Assembly (NCBI GenBank): GCA_003552625.1 | Contig: PUNM01000113.1 | Location: forward strand, 1 to 56,417 | Direction: 5' to 3' | DNA from: Ectothiorhodospiraceae bacterium | Lineage (GTDB): Bacteria > Pseudomonadota > Gammaproteobacteria > Nitrococcales > Halorhodospiraceae | Length of the DNA: 56,417 bases | In this document: positions 1-7,979 of the stretch, piece by piece | How positions within the stretch are numbered: the stretch's first letter is position 1 | Layout of the letters: each line of letters begins with the position of its first letter | Notes under the pieces: generated by a model | The model's database searches: none | The model's input: the letters and a program-made list of their open reading frames with translations, nothing else | What the model was told of the DNA's origin: nothing | Position numbers and translations under genes: made by a program

Positions 1-258
1 CCCGTAACCAGGGTGAACGGCGTCCGCCCCGGCCATCTTCGCGACCCGGATGACCTCGTCGATGGAGAGGTAGGCCTCGACCGGCCCCATGCCTTCGCCA
101 ATCGGATAGGCCTCGTCCGCCTTGAAGCGGTGGAGCCCGAGCTTATCCTCCTGGGCGTAGACGGCGACGGTGCGCTTGCCGAGCTCATTGGCCGCGCGCA
201 TCACCCGAATGGCGATCTCGCCCCGGTTGGCGATGAGGATTTTGTGAAACAGAGCCAT
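1..258 (-). CDS. pyc: Pyruvate carboxylase / biotin carboxylase, N-terminal part (cut by window edge)
   Basis: The first 86 residues of a biotin-dependent carboxylase are visible; the rest lies beyond base 1. The protein opens [19 protein letters not shown], the ATP-grasp biotin carboxylase N-terminus, and continues with [27 protein letters not shown] and ADAVHPGYG. The [13 protein letters not shown] segment is typical of single-chain pyruvate carboxylase rather than AccC of acetyl-CoA carboxylase. Pyruvate carboxylase makes oxaloacetate from pyruvate, bicarbonate and ATP in the cytosol. A separate 2-oxo-acid carboxylase A subunit or an acyl-CoA carboxylase alpha chain cannot be excluded without the C-terminal part. 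The start is the ATG at 258. Confidence 0.75.
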   Translation of the reverse strand, partial: MALFHKILIANRGEIAIRVMRAANELGKRTVAVYAQEDKLGLHRFKADEAYPIGEGMGPVEAYLSIDEVIRVAKMAGADAVHPGYG

Positions 259-504
259 GGATTCCCCGTGCGAACAGTGAGTACCGCGTCAGTTTACACG
301 GCACGGCGCGTACGAGCCCATCCACCTGCCAGGTAACGCGAACGGGCTCAACCACCTGGGTGCCGTCGAGATCCAGAATATCCCGAGAACGGGCTGCCCA
401 CGTGTAGCGACATGTCGGTGCTTGCGGAGCGTTCAGCGGATTGGGCGAGGCAAAGATGTCTTAATCCGCGTCAGGACCGGAGATCGGCTCAACCTGCACC
501 TGCA
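259..504. other. Intergenic stretch upstream of the carboxylase gene
   Basis: No convincing gene, RNA or terminator is seen here. A minus-strand frame stays open for about 70 codons but has no start codon with a ribosome binding site and no recognisable family motif. The stretch probably holds the carboxylase leader and promoter plus decayed sequence following the transglutaminase remnant. Confidence 0.4.
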
Positions 505-825
505 TCACACTCGGCACGGCAGGCGGTCCGACGGCGCGCCCGGCTGTTGCTCGACGCCTGCCGGCACGCGAACATCGGCGCTCACCGATATGGTAAGCGC
601 TCCCGCAGAAGCGAGCAGGCGCTGGCAGGCATTGCCGTAGAGGTCGCGGTACTCCGTGATGGTCAGGCTTGGCCGCACGGCGTAGCGATCCCGTGCCACC
701 CACTGCCGTCCACTGCTGCGCGCGCGCAGCATGAAGAGCATGAGGCTCTCGCCCTCCAGCTCGAGCTCCAAATGGCAGCTGACTCGTAACCATGCTTGCT
801 GGGGACCCTCCTCGGCACGCGCCAT
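505..825 (-). pseudogene. Remnant of a transglutaminase-like protein (N-terminal domain only)
   Basis: The frame reads MARAEEGPQQAWLRVSCHLE, then LMLFMLRARS, QWVARDRYAV, ITEYRDLYGNACQRL and ISVSADVRV. This pattern (beta-strand Leu-rich start, MLR-R, EY-D-YGN-CQRL, AD) is the bacterial transglutaminase N-terminal domain that precedes a papain-like core in proteins of about 270-300 residues. Here the frame stops after about 106 residues, and no Cys-His-Asp transglutaminase core follows on the same strand before the carboxylase gene. It therefore looks like a truncated, non-functional remnant. A short free-standing protein is possible but less likely. No clear ribosome binding site precedes the ATG at 825. 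Confidence 0.5.
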
Positions 826-940
826 TGAGCGATGCTTGGTGGGCTCCTGGGCCCGTCCAAACCTGCCGGCTGCCCGGTTATGGCGGATTGCAGGGGCCGC
901 GAAGAACAAGCACGGCCCCAGTGTACGTCACCGACCATGC

Positions 941-1468
941 TTAGCGCCCCTCGGCAGCCCGCAGCAGGGCGGCACAGAACGCCGGCAGGTCGTCGGGCCT
1001 GCGGCTGCTGATATGCCCACCATCCACCACTACCTCCCGATCGACCCAGTCGGCGCCGGCATTGCGCAAGTCGTCGATCAAGGCCGGGGAGCTGGTGTAG
1101 GTCCGGCCCGCCACGACGCCCGCCGAGATGTTCACCCAAGGGCCGTGGCAGATCGAGGCGACGACCTTGCCGCCCTCGCTCATGGCTGCCGTCAGCGCGG
1201 TGACCGTTTCAGACCGGCGCAGCTTGTCGGGCGCCCAGCCGCCTGGGATCACCAGCACATCGAAATGCCCGGGGTCGGCATCCGCCAGCTCGATATCGGC
1301 GGTCTGCGGGTACCCGTGCTTGCCGAGGTAGCGATCCCCGGCCGTGGGCCCGGCAACCGTTACTCCCAGGCCCGCCTCGATAAGACGGTACTTCGGATAC
1401 TGGAGCTCGAGATCCTCGTAGTCCGTGTCAACCAGGATCAGCGCGTGGCCGCTCGTGTGATGCGACAT
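941..1468 (-). CDS. pfpI: DJ-1/PfpI family protein (PfpI/YhbO-type deglycase or protease)
   Basis: 175 residues with the DJ-1/PfpI fold. The nucleophile elbow is ASICHGPW with Cys107 followed by His108, and an acidic residue near position 18 (DTDYEDLE) is placed to support the cysteine, as in the PfpI/YhbO branch. The segment VLVIPGGWAPDKLR is the family's glycine-rich loop. Members have been described as intracellular proteases or as deglycases acting on glyoxal and methylglyoxal adducts; the sequence does not say which. The start ATG at 1468 has a strong AGGAGG site about 6 bases upstream. It is one of two DJ-1 family genes in the window; the other is YajL-like. Confidence 0.85.
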   Translation of the reverse strand: MSHHTSGHALILVDTDYEDLELQYPKYRLIEAGLGVTVAGPTAGDRYLGKHGYPQTADIELADADPGHFDVLVIPGGWAPDKLRRSETVTALTAAMSEGGKVVASICHGPWVNISAGVVAGRTYTSSPALIDDLRNAGADWVDREVVVDGGHISSRRPDDLPAFCAALLRAAEGR

Positions 1469-1536
1469 GGCAACCTCCTGCGCGGTTTTCTACGGCCATG
1501 GCATACCGCTCGCGCGGGCCAGACAACCCGCCTCGT

Positions 1537-2727
1537 CTAGGGGAGGTCGGAAAGCGGACCGCCCCCTCGATAAGGGGTGTGCGCATCGAGGACCTCAATG
1601 GCCTCTGCGACCATCTCGCGCTCGTGAGCAATAAACTCGGCGACCCCCCGGCGCAACCCGGGGTGCACGATCCAATGAGCAGCAAAGGTCGGCACCGGCG
1701 CGTAACCGCGGTGCAGCTTGTGCTCCCCCTGCACCCCGGCCTCGACGCGCACCAGGCCCGCGGCGATGGCCCGCTCGATGGCCTGGTAGTAACAAAGCTC
1801 GAAGTGAAGGTGGGGCACACGCTCGCGGGTGTCCAGCCGGCAGCCCCAATTCCGGCCGTAGAGCGCTTCCGTGCCGTAGAGGTGCAGTGCCCCGGCGATC
1901 CACTCACCATCCAGGCACGCCATGATCCAGAGCGCCCGGTCGCCAAGGCGGGCGGCCAGCTCCGCGAAGAAGCCGCGTGTCAGGTATCCCGGGCCGAACT
2001 TCTGCCAGCAGGTCTGCTGGTAGAGTCGATAGAAGGCGTCCAGGTGCTCGGGCTGGACCTCCCGACCGCTGAAGGTGTGGATTTCGACGCCACTCTCCGC
2101 CACAAGACGGCGCTCCCGACGAATCTCCTTGCGCCGCCGGTGACTGAGATGGGCAAGGAAATCGTCGAAGTCCCGGTAGCCCGCGTTGTGCCAGTGGTAC
2201 TGATGCGCAGTCCGCTGCAGCCACCCGATCCTGCCGAGCGCCTCCCACTCCTCGCGCCGCGGGAAGGTGATGTGGATCGAGGAGAGCCCAAGATCCTCGC
2301 ACATTGCTGTCAGCTCACCGGCGAGGGCCTGGCGCACGGCACCCCGATCGGCAGCATCGGGGTGGACAGCGAGGCGCGGCCCGGTGACCGGGGTGAAGGG
2401 GACGCTGACCTGGAGCTTGGGGTAATAGCGGCCACCGGCCCGCTCAAAAGCGTCCGCCCATCCCCAGTCGAAGATGAACTCGCCGAAGGAGTGATTCTTG
2501 ATGTAGGCCGGGCAGACACCCACCGCACTACCATCCGGCCCACGGGCGACCAGGTGGCTGGGCTGCCACCCCGTGGCGGCCTTGGCCGAGCCGCTGCACT
2601 CCAGCGCCGCCAGGAAGCCATGGCAGGTAAAAGGCTCCTGACCCCCGGTGCAGGCATCCCACTCGGCCGCCGGGATCTGCTCAATGCTGTCGAGCCGCTC
2701 GATAAAGATCGGCCGCTGTTCCGTCAT
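1537..2727 (-). CDS. GNAT/FemAB-like acyltransferase of the DUF482 family
   Basis: About 396 residues. The conserved blocks of this family are visible: FTCHGFLAALE near residue 40, then KNHSFGEFIFDWGWADA, GGRYYPKLQVSVPFTPVTGPR, FDDFLAHLSHRRRKEIRRER and AGVQGEHKLHRGY near the C-terminus. Proteins of this kind have a double acyl-CoA N-acyltransferase fold related to FemAB peptidyl transferases; the substrate is unknown and a role in peptidoglycan recognition is only an annotation tradition. I chose the ATG at 2727 (MTEQRPIFIER) over the in-frame ATG at 2811, because the extra N-terminal residues are basic and lack family similarity. It has no operon partner. Confidence 0.8.
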   Translation of the reverse strand: MTEQRPIFIERLDSIEQIPAAEWDACTGGQEPFTCHGFLAALECSGSAKAATGWQPSHLVARGPDGSAVGVCPAYIKNHSFGEFIFDWGWADAFERAGGRYYPKLQVSVPFTPVTGPRLAVHPDAADRGAVRQALAGELTAMCEDLGLSSIHITFPRREEWEALGRIGWLQRTAHQYHWHNAGYRDFDDFLAHLSHRRRKEIRRERRLVAESGVEIHTFSGREVQPEHLDAFYRLYQQTCWQKFGPGYLTRGFFAELAARLGDRALWIMACLDGEWIAGALHLYGTEALYGRNWGCRLDTRERVPHLHFELCYYQAIERAIAAGLVRVEAGVQGEHKLHRGYAPVPTFAAHWIVHPGLRRGVAEFIAHEREMVAEAIEVLDAHTPYRGGGPLSDLP

Positions 2728-3028
2728 CGCGCTAGCCCGCTGGTTCCTGACCCCGTCTGCCCAATCGCGCCGGAACCATGATCGCCCGTCTGCACTACGG
2801 AATCGTTGCACCCTGAGCGCGGTATTGAGGCCCGCTCAGAGGGTATTGCGACCGTCGCTCTCGGTACACCGAGCCCGTCGTCGCCCCAACTTCGAGTGCG
2901 CCGGGGTCTGGACGATCCTGTTCATGTTAACGTCCATACCGCATTGACGGCTCCGTGACCGGGGTGCTCTTTTGCCCTGGAGGCATTCAGCGTCAGCCCT
3001 CAAGTCGAGCGTGCGAGAGTCTTTGACC
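2728..3028. other. 300-base intergenic region between divergent acyltransferase and yjbQ genes
   Basis: This divergent promoter region has no supported gene. It contains a near-perfect palindrome at 2860-2873 (CTCGGT-AC-ACCGAG). The heptamer GGTATTG occurs twice, starting at 2821 and 2842. No tRNA-like T-arm or riboswitch core was recognised. Confidence 0.5.
2860..2873. repeat. 14-base inverted repeat, possible operator
   Basis: CTCGGT-AC-ACCGAG is a perfect six-base inverted repeat with a two-base centre, sitting in the divergent gap between the DUF482 acyltransferase and yjbQ. Its short spacing is more like a dimeric repressor site than a terminator, since no T-run follows on either strand. 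No regulator family is assigned. Confidence 0.3.
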
Positions 3029-3448
3029 ATGAAAATCGAGCAGCAGACCCTAAGCGTCCAGACCCGCGGCCGCGGGACCCACGAGCTCACCCAATCACTG
3101 GCTGAGGCTATCCGCAAGAACGGTGTGACCCGTGGCCTGGCGCACGCTTTCTGCCATCACACCAGCGCCTCCCTGATGATCACCGAAAATGCGGACCCGA
3201 CCGTGCGCGCTGACCTGGAACGGTTCATGGGGCGCTTAGCGCCGGATGGTGATCCCATGTACGAGCACGACATGGAGGGTCCGGACGACATGCCGGCCCA
3301 TATCCGCAGCATACTGACCGGCAGCGGGGTCACCATCCCGGTCAGCGGTGGCCGGCCGGCCCTGGGCACGTGGCAGGGTCTCTACCTTTGGGAGCACCGC
3401 AGTGGCGGCCACAACCGCAAGGTAACGCTGACCCTGATCGGGGATTGA
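3029..3448 (+). CDS. yjbQ: YjbQ family protein (secondary thiamine-phosphate synthase, UPF0047)
   Basis: 139 residues, the usual length for the family. Signature motifs are FCHHTSASLMITENADP, DMEGPDDMPAHIRS and GTWQGLYLWEHR near the C-terminus; the paired histidines and the GTWQG loop form the presumed active site. E. coli YjbQ has a weak thiamine-phosphate synthase activity, hence the name, but its physiological role is unsettled. The ATG at 3029 is preferred over the upstream in-frame ATG at 2972, because family members begin at the MKIEQQTL-like strand. It precedes the ABC transporter by 39 bases and could be cotranscribed with it. Confidence 0.9.
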   Translation: MKIEQQTLSVQTRGRGTHELTQSLAEAIRKNGVTRGLAHAFCHHTSASLMITENADPTVRADLERFMGRLAPDGDPMYEHDMEGPDDMPAHIRSILTGSGVTIPVSGGRPALGTWQGLYLWEHRSGGHNRKVTLTLIGD

Positions 3449-3487
3449 TCACCAGGTTGACCGCATTACCACCACGCAGGGCCTCTT

Positions 3488-5284
3488 TTGCGCAAGTTCA
3501 GGAAGAACCACTACTCCGGTGAACGACCCAACTGGCGGATCATCGCCAGTCTTCTGCCCTACCTGAACGAATTCCGGAACCGGGCGATACTGGCAGTCGC
3601 CCTGCTGGTGCTGGCCAAGGTGGCCAACGTGCTGGTTCCGGTGGCGCTGAAGTTCCTCGTCGACCACCTGGACGAGGTTCGCGGCACCGAGGCGGCCCTG
3701 TTCGTCCCCCTGGCTCTCGTACTTGGTTACGGTCTGCTGCGCTTCGCCTCGACCTTGTTCCAGGAGCTGCGGGATGCCGTCTTCGCCCGGGTGGCCGAGC
3801 GGACCATGCGGCGAGCGGCACTGCGCGTGTTCGAGCACCTGCATCGGCTCGACCTGGGGTTCCACCTGGCCCGGCGAACCGGCGCCCTGGCCCGTGACAT
3901 CGAGCGCGGCACCAGCGGCATGTCGTTCCTGCTGCGCACGCTGGTCTTCAACATCGTGCCCACGCTGCTCGAGGTGGCACTGGTGGCGCTGATCCTGGCC
4001 GTCGCTTTCGACTGGAGCTTCGTGCTCACGGTGATGCTGGCCGTGGCCCTCTACATCGCCTTTTCACTGGCCGTGACCGAGTGGCGCACGCGTTTCGTGC
4101 GCGAGGCCAACGAGATGGACAACCAGTCGAACACCCGGGCCGTGGACAGCCTGCTCAACTACGAGACGGTCAAGTATTTCAATGCCGAGCGCTACGAGGC
4201 GGAGCGCTACGATCGCGACCTGGCTGCCTGGGAGCAGGCACGCATCAAGCACCGGCTCTCCCTGGCCGCGCTCAACTCCGGTCAGGCCTTCATCGTGGCC
4301 GCGGCGATCACGGTCATGATGGGGATGGCCACCCTCCAGGTCCTGGACGGGCGCATGAGCCTGGGCGATCTGACCATGATCAACGCCTACCTGCTGCAGC
4401 TCTTCATCCCCCTCAACAACCTGGGGTTCGTCTATCGGGAGATGCGCGAGTCGCTGATCAATATCGAGCGCATGTTCGGCCTTATGGACCAGCACCCACA
4501 GGTGCCCGACCGACGCGATGCAGTGCCTCTGGCCCCGGATGGCGGACGCATTCGCTTCGCAGGCGTGCGTTTCGGCTATCAGCCGGACCGGCCCATCCTG
4601 CGCGGCGTCGATTTCACGGTGGAACCGGGCCAGAAGGTGGCGCTGGTGGGGCCCAGCGGGGCCGGCAAGTCGACCATCGCCCGGCTGCTCTTCCGCTTCT
4701 ACGACGTCGATGACGGGCGGATCACCATCAATGGCCAGGACCTGCGCGACGTGACCCAGCACAGCCTGCGCGCCGCGATCGGGGTGGTGCCGCAAGATAC
4801 CGTGCTTTTCAACGACACCATCCGTTACAACATCGCTTACGGCCGCCCGGACGCCAGCGAGGCCGAGATCCACGAAGCGGTGCGCCGGGCGCACCTGGAT
4901 GGGTTCATCAGCGAGCTGTCCGAGGGGCTGGATACCCTCGTCGGCGAGCGGGGCCTGAAGGTCTCGGGTGGCGAGAAGCAACGGATCGCCATCGCCCGGG
5001 TACTGCTCAAGGACCCGCCATTGCTGATTCTCGACGAGGCGACCTCGTCGCTGGATTCCGCTTCGGAGCGTGCCATCCTGGCGACGCTGCAGGAGGTGGC
5101 CGCGCAGCGGACGACACTGGCCATTGCCCACCGTCTATCCACGATCCAGGATGCCGACCAGATTCTTCTCATCGATGGTGGCCGGATCATCGAGGCGGGA
5201 ACCCACCGTGATTTGATCCACCGTGAGGGCGCCTACGCGCGCCTGTGGCGCTACCAGGAGGGGATCGCTCCGCCGCCGGACTAG
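3488..5284 (+). CDS. Atm1/HMT-type ABC exporter, fused permease and ATPase
   Basis: 598 residues. Residues about 20-320 form a six-helix exporter membrane domain; residues about 340-590 form the nucleotide-binding domain with Walker A GPSGAGKST, Q-loop VPQDTVLF, signature VSGGEKQR, Walker B LLILDEATSSLD and H-loop IAHRLSTI. The cytosolic segments NYETVKYFNAERYEAERY and TMINAYLLQLFIPLNNLGFVYRE are characteristic of the Atm1/HMT1 branch, which exports glutathione-linked sulfur or metal conjugates. Substrate is inferred from the branch only. The start is taken as the TTG at 3488, since no earlier ATG exists in frame near it. The 3' end overlaps the convergent membrane protein gene by 4 bases. 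Confidence 0.85.
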   Translation: MRKFRKNHYSGERPNWRIIASLLPYLNEFRNRAILAVALLVLAKVANVLVPVALKFLVDHLDEVRGTEAALFVPLALVLGYGLLRFASTLFQELRDAVFARVAERTMRRAALRVFEHLHRLDLGFHLARRTGALARDIERGTSGMSFLLRTLVFNIVPTLLEVALVALILAVAFDWSFVLTVMLAVALYIAFSLAVTEWRTRFVREANEMDNQSNTRAVDSLLNYETVKYFNAERYEAERYDRDLAAWEQARIKHRLSLAALNSGQAFIVAAAITVMMGMATLQVLDGRMSLGDLTMINAYLLQLFIPLNNLGFVYREMRESLINIERMFGLMDQHPQVPDRRDAVPLAPDGGRIRFAGVRFGYQPDRPILRGVDFTVEPGQKVALVGPSGAGKSTIARLLFRFYDVDDGRITINGQDLRDVTQHSLRAAIGVVPQDTVLFNDTIRYNIAYGRPDASEAEIHEAVRRAHLDGFISELSEGLDTLVGERGLKVSGGEKQRIAIARVLLKDPPLLILDEATSSLDSASERAILATLQEVAAQRTTLAIAHRLSTIQDADQILLIDGGRIIEAGTHRDLIHREGAYARLWRYQEGIAPPPD

Positions 5285-5931
5285 TCGTCGGCGGGAATCC
5301 GCCCGCCGTTCAAGCGGCGCAGAATGATCGCACCGATCCACTCCAGCCAGGCCACGGCACGATCGCGCCAGACGACGAGGTCCTCCAGCAGTGCATCGAC
5401 GCGGGCCCAGTAGCGCAGAACCAGCCGAAGAATCCCCCAGGCTGCGGCGAAGCCCAGCCCAAAGCTGACCAGATAGGCAATCACGCCCGGTTCCTGGCCG
5501 CCGCCGACGAAGATCAGGCTACCGCCCAACAGCAAGCCGATGGGCACCAGCAAGGCCAGGCCGAGCAAGGCTTCCAGAGCGTTGCGCAGGGCCAGGCGGC
5601 CGCCACCGAGGTGGCTGCGAAGGTCCACCCCTTCAGGCCCGCTGAGGCCGAGCAGATCCCACACCCCCAGGCGATAGCCGAGGAAACGGCCCACTGCCAT
5701 GGCAAAGAGGACGCCCCAGGCAGGTATCGCAGCAATGACGGCGGTCAAGGCGAGGAACACGAGGAGTATGATCGGCCCAAGGAGGACGGCGACCAGGGAA
5801 CCCGCCTCCAGGCCATGCCCTGCCCAGGCGGCATTGAGAAGGGCCAGCCCCACCCAGTGGAGGATGTAATACATGAGCAGCGCGAAAACCACGGCTGCCG
5901 TACCGATCCAGGCCTCACGGCTCCAGTGCAT
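5281..5931 (-). CDS. Hypothetical integral membrane protein
   Basis: 216 residues with about five hydrophobic segments (near residues 8-32, 43-65, 68-85, 112-138 and 148-170) and a basic, amphipathic C-terminal tail containing RYWARVDALLEDLVVW. No catalytic motif or known family was recognised. The ATG at 5931 follows a GGGAG-like site. It is transcribed toward the Atm1-type exporter and overlaps its stop codon by 4 bases, and it is divergent from the cytochrome gene, so it is probably a single-gene unit. Function unknown. Confidence 0.6.
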   Translation of the reverse strand: MHWSREAWIGTAAVVFALLMYYILHWVGLALLNAAWAGHGLEAGSLVAVLLGPIILLVFLALTAVIAAIPAWGVLFAMAVGRFLGYRLGVWDLLGLSGPEGVDLRSHLGGGRLALRNALEALLGLALLVPIGLLLGGSLIFVGGGQEPGVIAYLVSFGLGFAAAWGILRLVLRYWARVDALLEDLVVWRDRAVAWLEWIGAIILRRLNGGRIPADD

Positions 5932-6084
5932 GCCTGCTCCCCTGTCATTGTGGCTCGACCACGACAGCTTACGGGCAAATCCGCAGTGTTGACTACGGCA
6001 GCAATGTCGCGCCTTGCTGGGTGACGCAACCCGTGCGCGGCTCTAAACTTCCAGTCAAGACTCGACAAGAGAGGACATAAGGAG

Positions 6085-6627
6085 ATGCTTCGACTGCTAC
6101 GTCTCGTAGTGATCCCTCTGATCGCGCTCCTTTTGCTGGCCTGTAACGATTCGGGGCAGCCGGCGGAGACCACCGAAGAGCCTTCGGACCCGCCCGCCGA
6201 GACCGCGGAGGCGACGGAAGCCGGGGCAAACGGGCCAGAGGAGGCGGAGGCGCCCGACGCTGCCGACCAGCCAGCCGCCGACAGCGGTGAGCCGGCTACC
6301 GCAGAAGATCCGAACAACGACGCAGGCGATACGGCCGCCGCGCCGGATAACACGGCCCCGGCCACGGTCGAGGAGCAGCACCCCGGCCTCGCCATCTACC
6401 GCGGCGGCACAGCACCGACCTGCCGCTCCTGTCACGACCGCGGGATCGCGGGTGCACCCCTGCTTGGGGATAGTGCCGACTGGGCCGACCGGTCCACGGA
6501 TGTGGAGGAACTGCTCGAGAGCACCCTCTCCGGGAAGGGCGCGATGCCCGCATACCGTGGCCGCGCCGATGAGGACGATCTGCGCGAGGCCATTCGCTAT
6601 ATGCTCTCGACGCTCGACGCCACGTGA
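6085..6627 (+). CDS. Membrane-anchored mono-heme cytochrome c (lipoprotein with acidic linker)
   Basis: 180 residues in three parts. Residues 1-20 are a lipoprotein signal with lipobox LLAC (Cys20). Residues about 21-100 are a low-complexity linker rich in Glu, Asp, Ala and Pro. Residues about 100-180 are a small class I cytochrome c domain with heme site CRSCH (Cys113, Cys116, His117) and probable axial Met154 in GAMPAYRG, as in the c5/c4-like family. It is expected to be lipid-anchored, with the heme domain held away from the membrane, and to pass electrons in the periplasm. The ATG at 6085 has AAGGAG just upstream. Its stop overlaps the GTG of the ABC1 kinase gene (GTGA). Confidence 0.85.
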   Translation: MLRLLRLVVIPLIALLLLACNDSGQPAETTEEPSDPPAETAEATEAGANGPEEAEAPDAADQPAADSGEPATAEDPNNDAGDTAAAPDNTAPATVEEQHPGLAIYRGGTAPTCRSCHDRGIAGAPLLGDSADWADRSTDVEELLESTLSGKGAMPAYRGRADEDDLREAIRYMLSTLDAT

Positions 6628-7943
6628 GCGAGCGCCGGCCTCAACGCGTCCCCAGCGGCCGCTGGGGACGCCTCTATCACCTGGGCCGTGCCACCGGGGA
6701 TCTGGCACTCGGCATGGGCTGGCGCGGCCTGCTTGAGATGACGGGAACCAGCGAGGGCAGCGGCCCCATCACTCTCAGCCCGGAAAGGGCGCGGCGGCTC
6801 ACCGAGCGACTCGGCCGGATGCGCGGGGCCGTGATGAAGTTCGGGCAGCTGCTTTCCATGGATGGTGCCGATATCCTCGACCCGAATGTCGCAGAGGTCA
6901 TGGGCGCGCTTCGCCAGGGGGCCGACCCCATGCCCTTGAGCCAGCTTGATAGCGTTCTACGGCGCGAGTGGGGGCGTCGGTGGCAGGAACGCTTCACAAC
7001 GTTCGAGTTCTCTCCTCTCGCCGCCGCCTCGATCGGGCAGGTACACAGAGCGCAAACCGCCGATGGGCGGGATCTGGCCCTGAAGATCCAGTTCCCCGGC
7101 GTTCGCGAGAGCATCGACAGCGACCTGGACAATCTCGCTTTCCTGCTTCGCCACTTCGACGCGCTCCCGGAGGGCGTGGCGGTGGACCCCCTTCTCGACG
7201 AGGCTCGCCGCCAGCTCCACCAGGAGGCGGACTACCTGGCGGAGGGTCGGGCGCTGCAAGCCTACGCCGCGGCCCTGGGGGACGATCCGGAGATCATCCT
7301 CCCGGCCGTCCACCCCGACCTGACCTCGGAACGCATTCTCGCCATGGACTTCATGAGCGGAGAGCCCATCGATCACCTGGCGGACCGGATCAACGATCAA
7401 AAAGCACGGGATCGCGCAGCGACCCTGCTCAGCCGCCTCAGCCTGCGTGAACTCTTCGAGTTCGGCCTCGTCCAGACCGATCCGAACTTCAGCAACTTCC
7501 TCTATCAGCGGGAGTCGGATCGACTGGTGCTGCTCGATTTCGGCGCCACGCACTCAGTCGCCCAAGGGTGGGTCGAAGCGTACCGGCGAATGGGTCGGGC
7601 CGCCTCGAAGAGCGACCGGGGGGCGCTGGAGGACGCTTGCCGAGAACTCGGCTACTTGCACCCGGGCGCCACCGCCGAGCAGCGGGAGGCGCTTCTCAAC
7701 CTGCTGGAGATGACCAGCGAGCCGTTACGCCATCCGGGGGTCTTTGACTTCGGAGCGTCGGATCTCTTCGAGCGGGTCTACCACCGGGGGCGGTCGATGT
7801 TCTTCGCCGACCGTTTCAGCGGTGCACCGGCCCCCGAGACCCTCTTCCTCCACCGCAAGTTCATGGGCACGTTTCTTCTCTGCCGCAAGCTCCGGGCCCG
7901 GGTGGACATCGCCGGCCTGCTTGAGCCGTACTTGCGGGAGTGA
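6624..7943 (+). CDS. ABC1/UbiB-family atypical protein kinase-like protein (not UbiB itself)
   Basis: 439 residues. ABC1-family hallmarks are present: the invariant-lysine motif GAVMKFGQLLSMDGADIL, the alanine-rich nucleotide loop AAASIGQVHRAQ, ALKIQFPGV, the catalytic-like QTDPNFSNFL and the metal-binding LVLLDFGATH. True UbiB is encoded at 40698-42362 beside ubiE and ubiJ, so this is a second, paralogous member of the AarF/ABC1 group without the C-terminal transmembrane pair of UbiB. Target unknown; a role in isoprenoid or quinone lipid handling is the family-level guess. The GTG at 6624 overlaps the cytochrome c stop codon, so the two are translationally coupled. Confidence 0.85.
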   Translation: MSERRPQRVPSGRWGRLYHLGRATGDLALGMGWRGLLEMTGTSEGSGPITLSPERARRLTERLGRMRGAVMKFGQLLSMDGADILDPNVAEVMGALRQGADPMPLSQLDSVLRREWGRRWQERFTTFEFSPLAAASIGQVHRAQTADGRDLALKIQFPGVRESIDSDLDNLAFLLRHFDALPEGVAVDPLLDEARRQLHQEADYLAEGRALQAYAAALGDDPEIILPAVHPDLTSERILAMDFMSGEPIDHLADRINDQKARDRAATLLSRLSLRELFEFGLVQTDPNFSNFLYQRESDRLVLLDFGATHSVAQGWVEAYRRMGRAASKSDRGALEDACRELGYLHPGATAEQREALLNLLEMTSEPLRHPGVFDFGASDLFERVYHRGRSMFFADRFSGAPAPETLFLHRKFMGTFLLCRKLRARVDIAGLLEPYLRE

Positions 7944-7946
7944 TGG

Positions 7947-7972
7947 GCAGCGGCCCGGTGGCGGGCCGCTGC
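7947..7972. terminator. GC-rich hairpin between convergent genes
   Basis: GCAGCGGCCCG, a four-base loop, then CGGGCCGCTGC: a perfect 11-base-pair stem just after the ABC1 kinase stop and before the stop of the convergent PH-domain gene. There is no T-run, so it may act as a weak bidirectional terminator or an RNA-stabilising hairpin. Confidence 0.55.
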
Positions 7973-7979
7973 GAGGGCG

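Noticed and set aside
259-465. Minus-strand open frame of about 70 codons upstream of the carboxylase gene
   Set aside because: No start codon with a ribosome binding site, no family similarity recognised, and it runs through the carboxylase leader. Probably chance in GC-rich DNA or decayed sequence.
1498-2781. Long plus-strand ORF of 427 codons
   Set aside because: It lies antisense to the FemAB-like gene, whose conserved motifs are on the minus strand. A shadow of GC-rich codon use.
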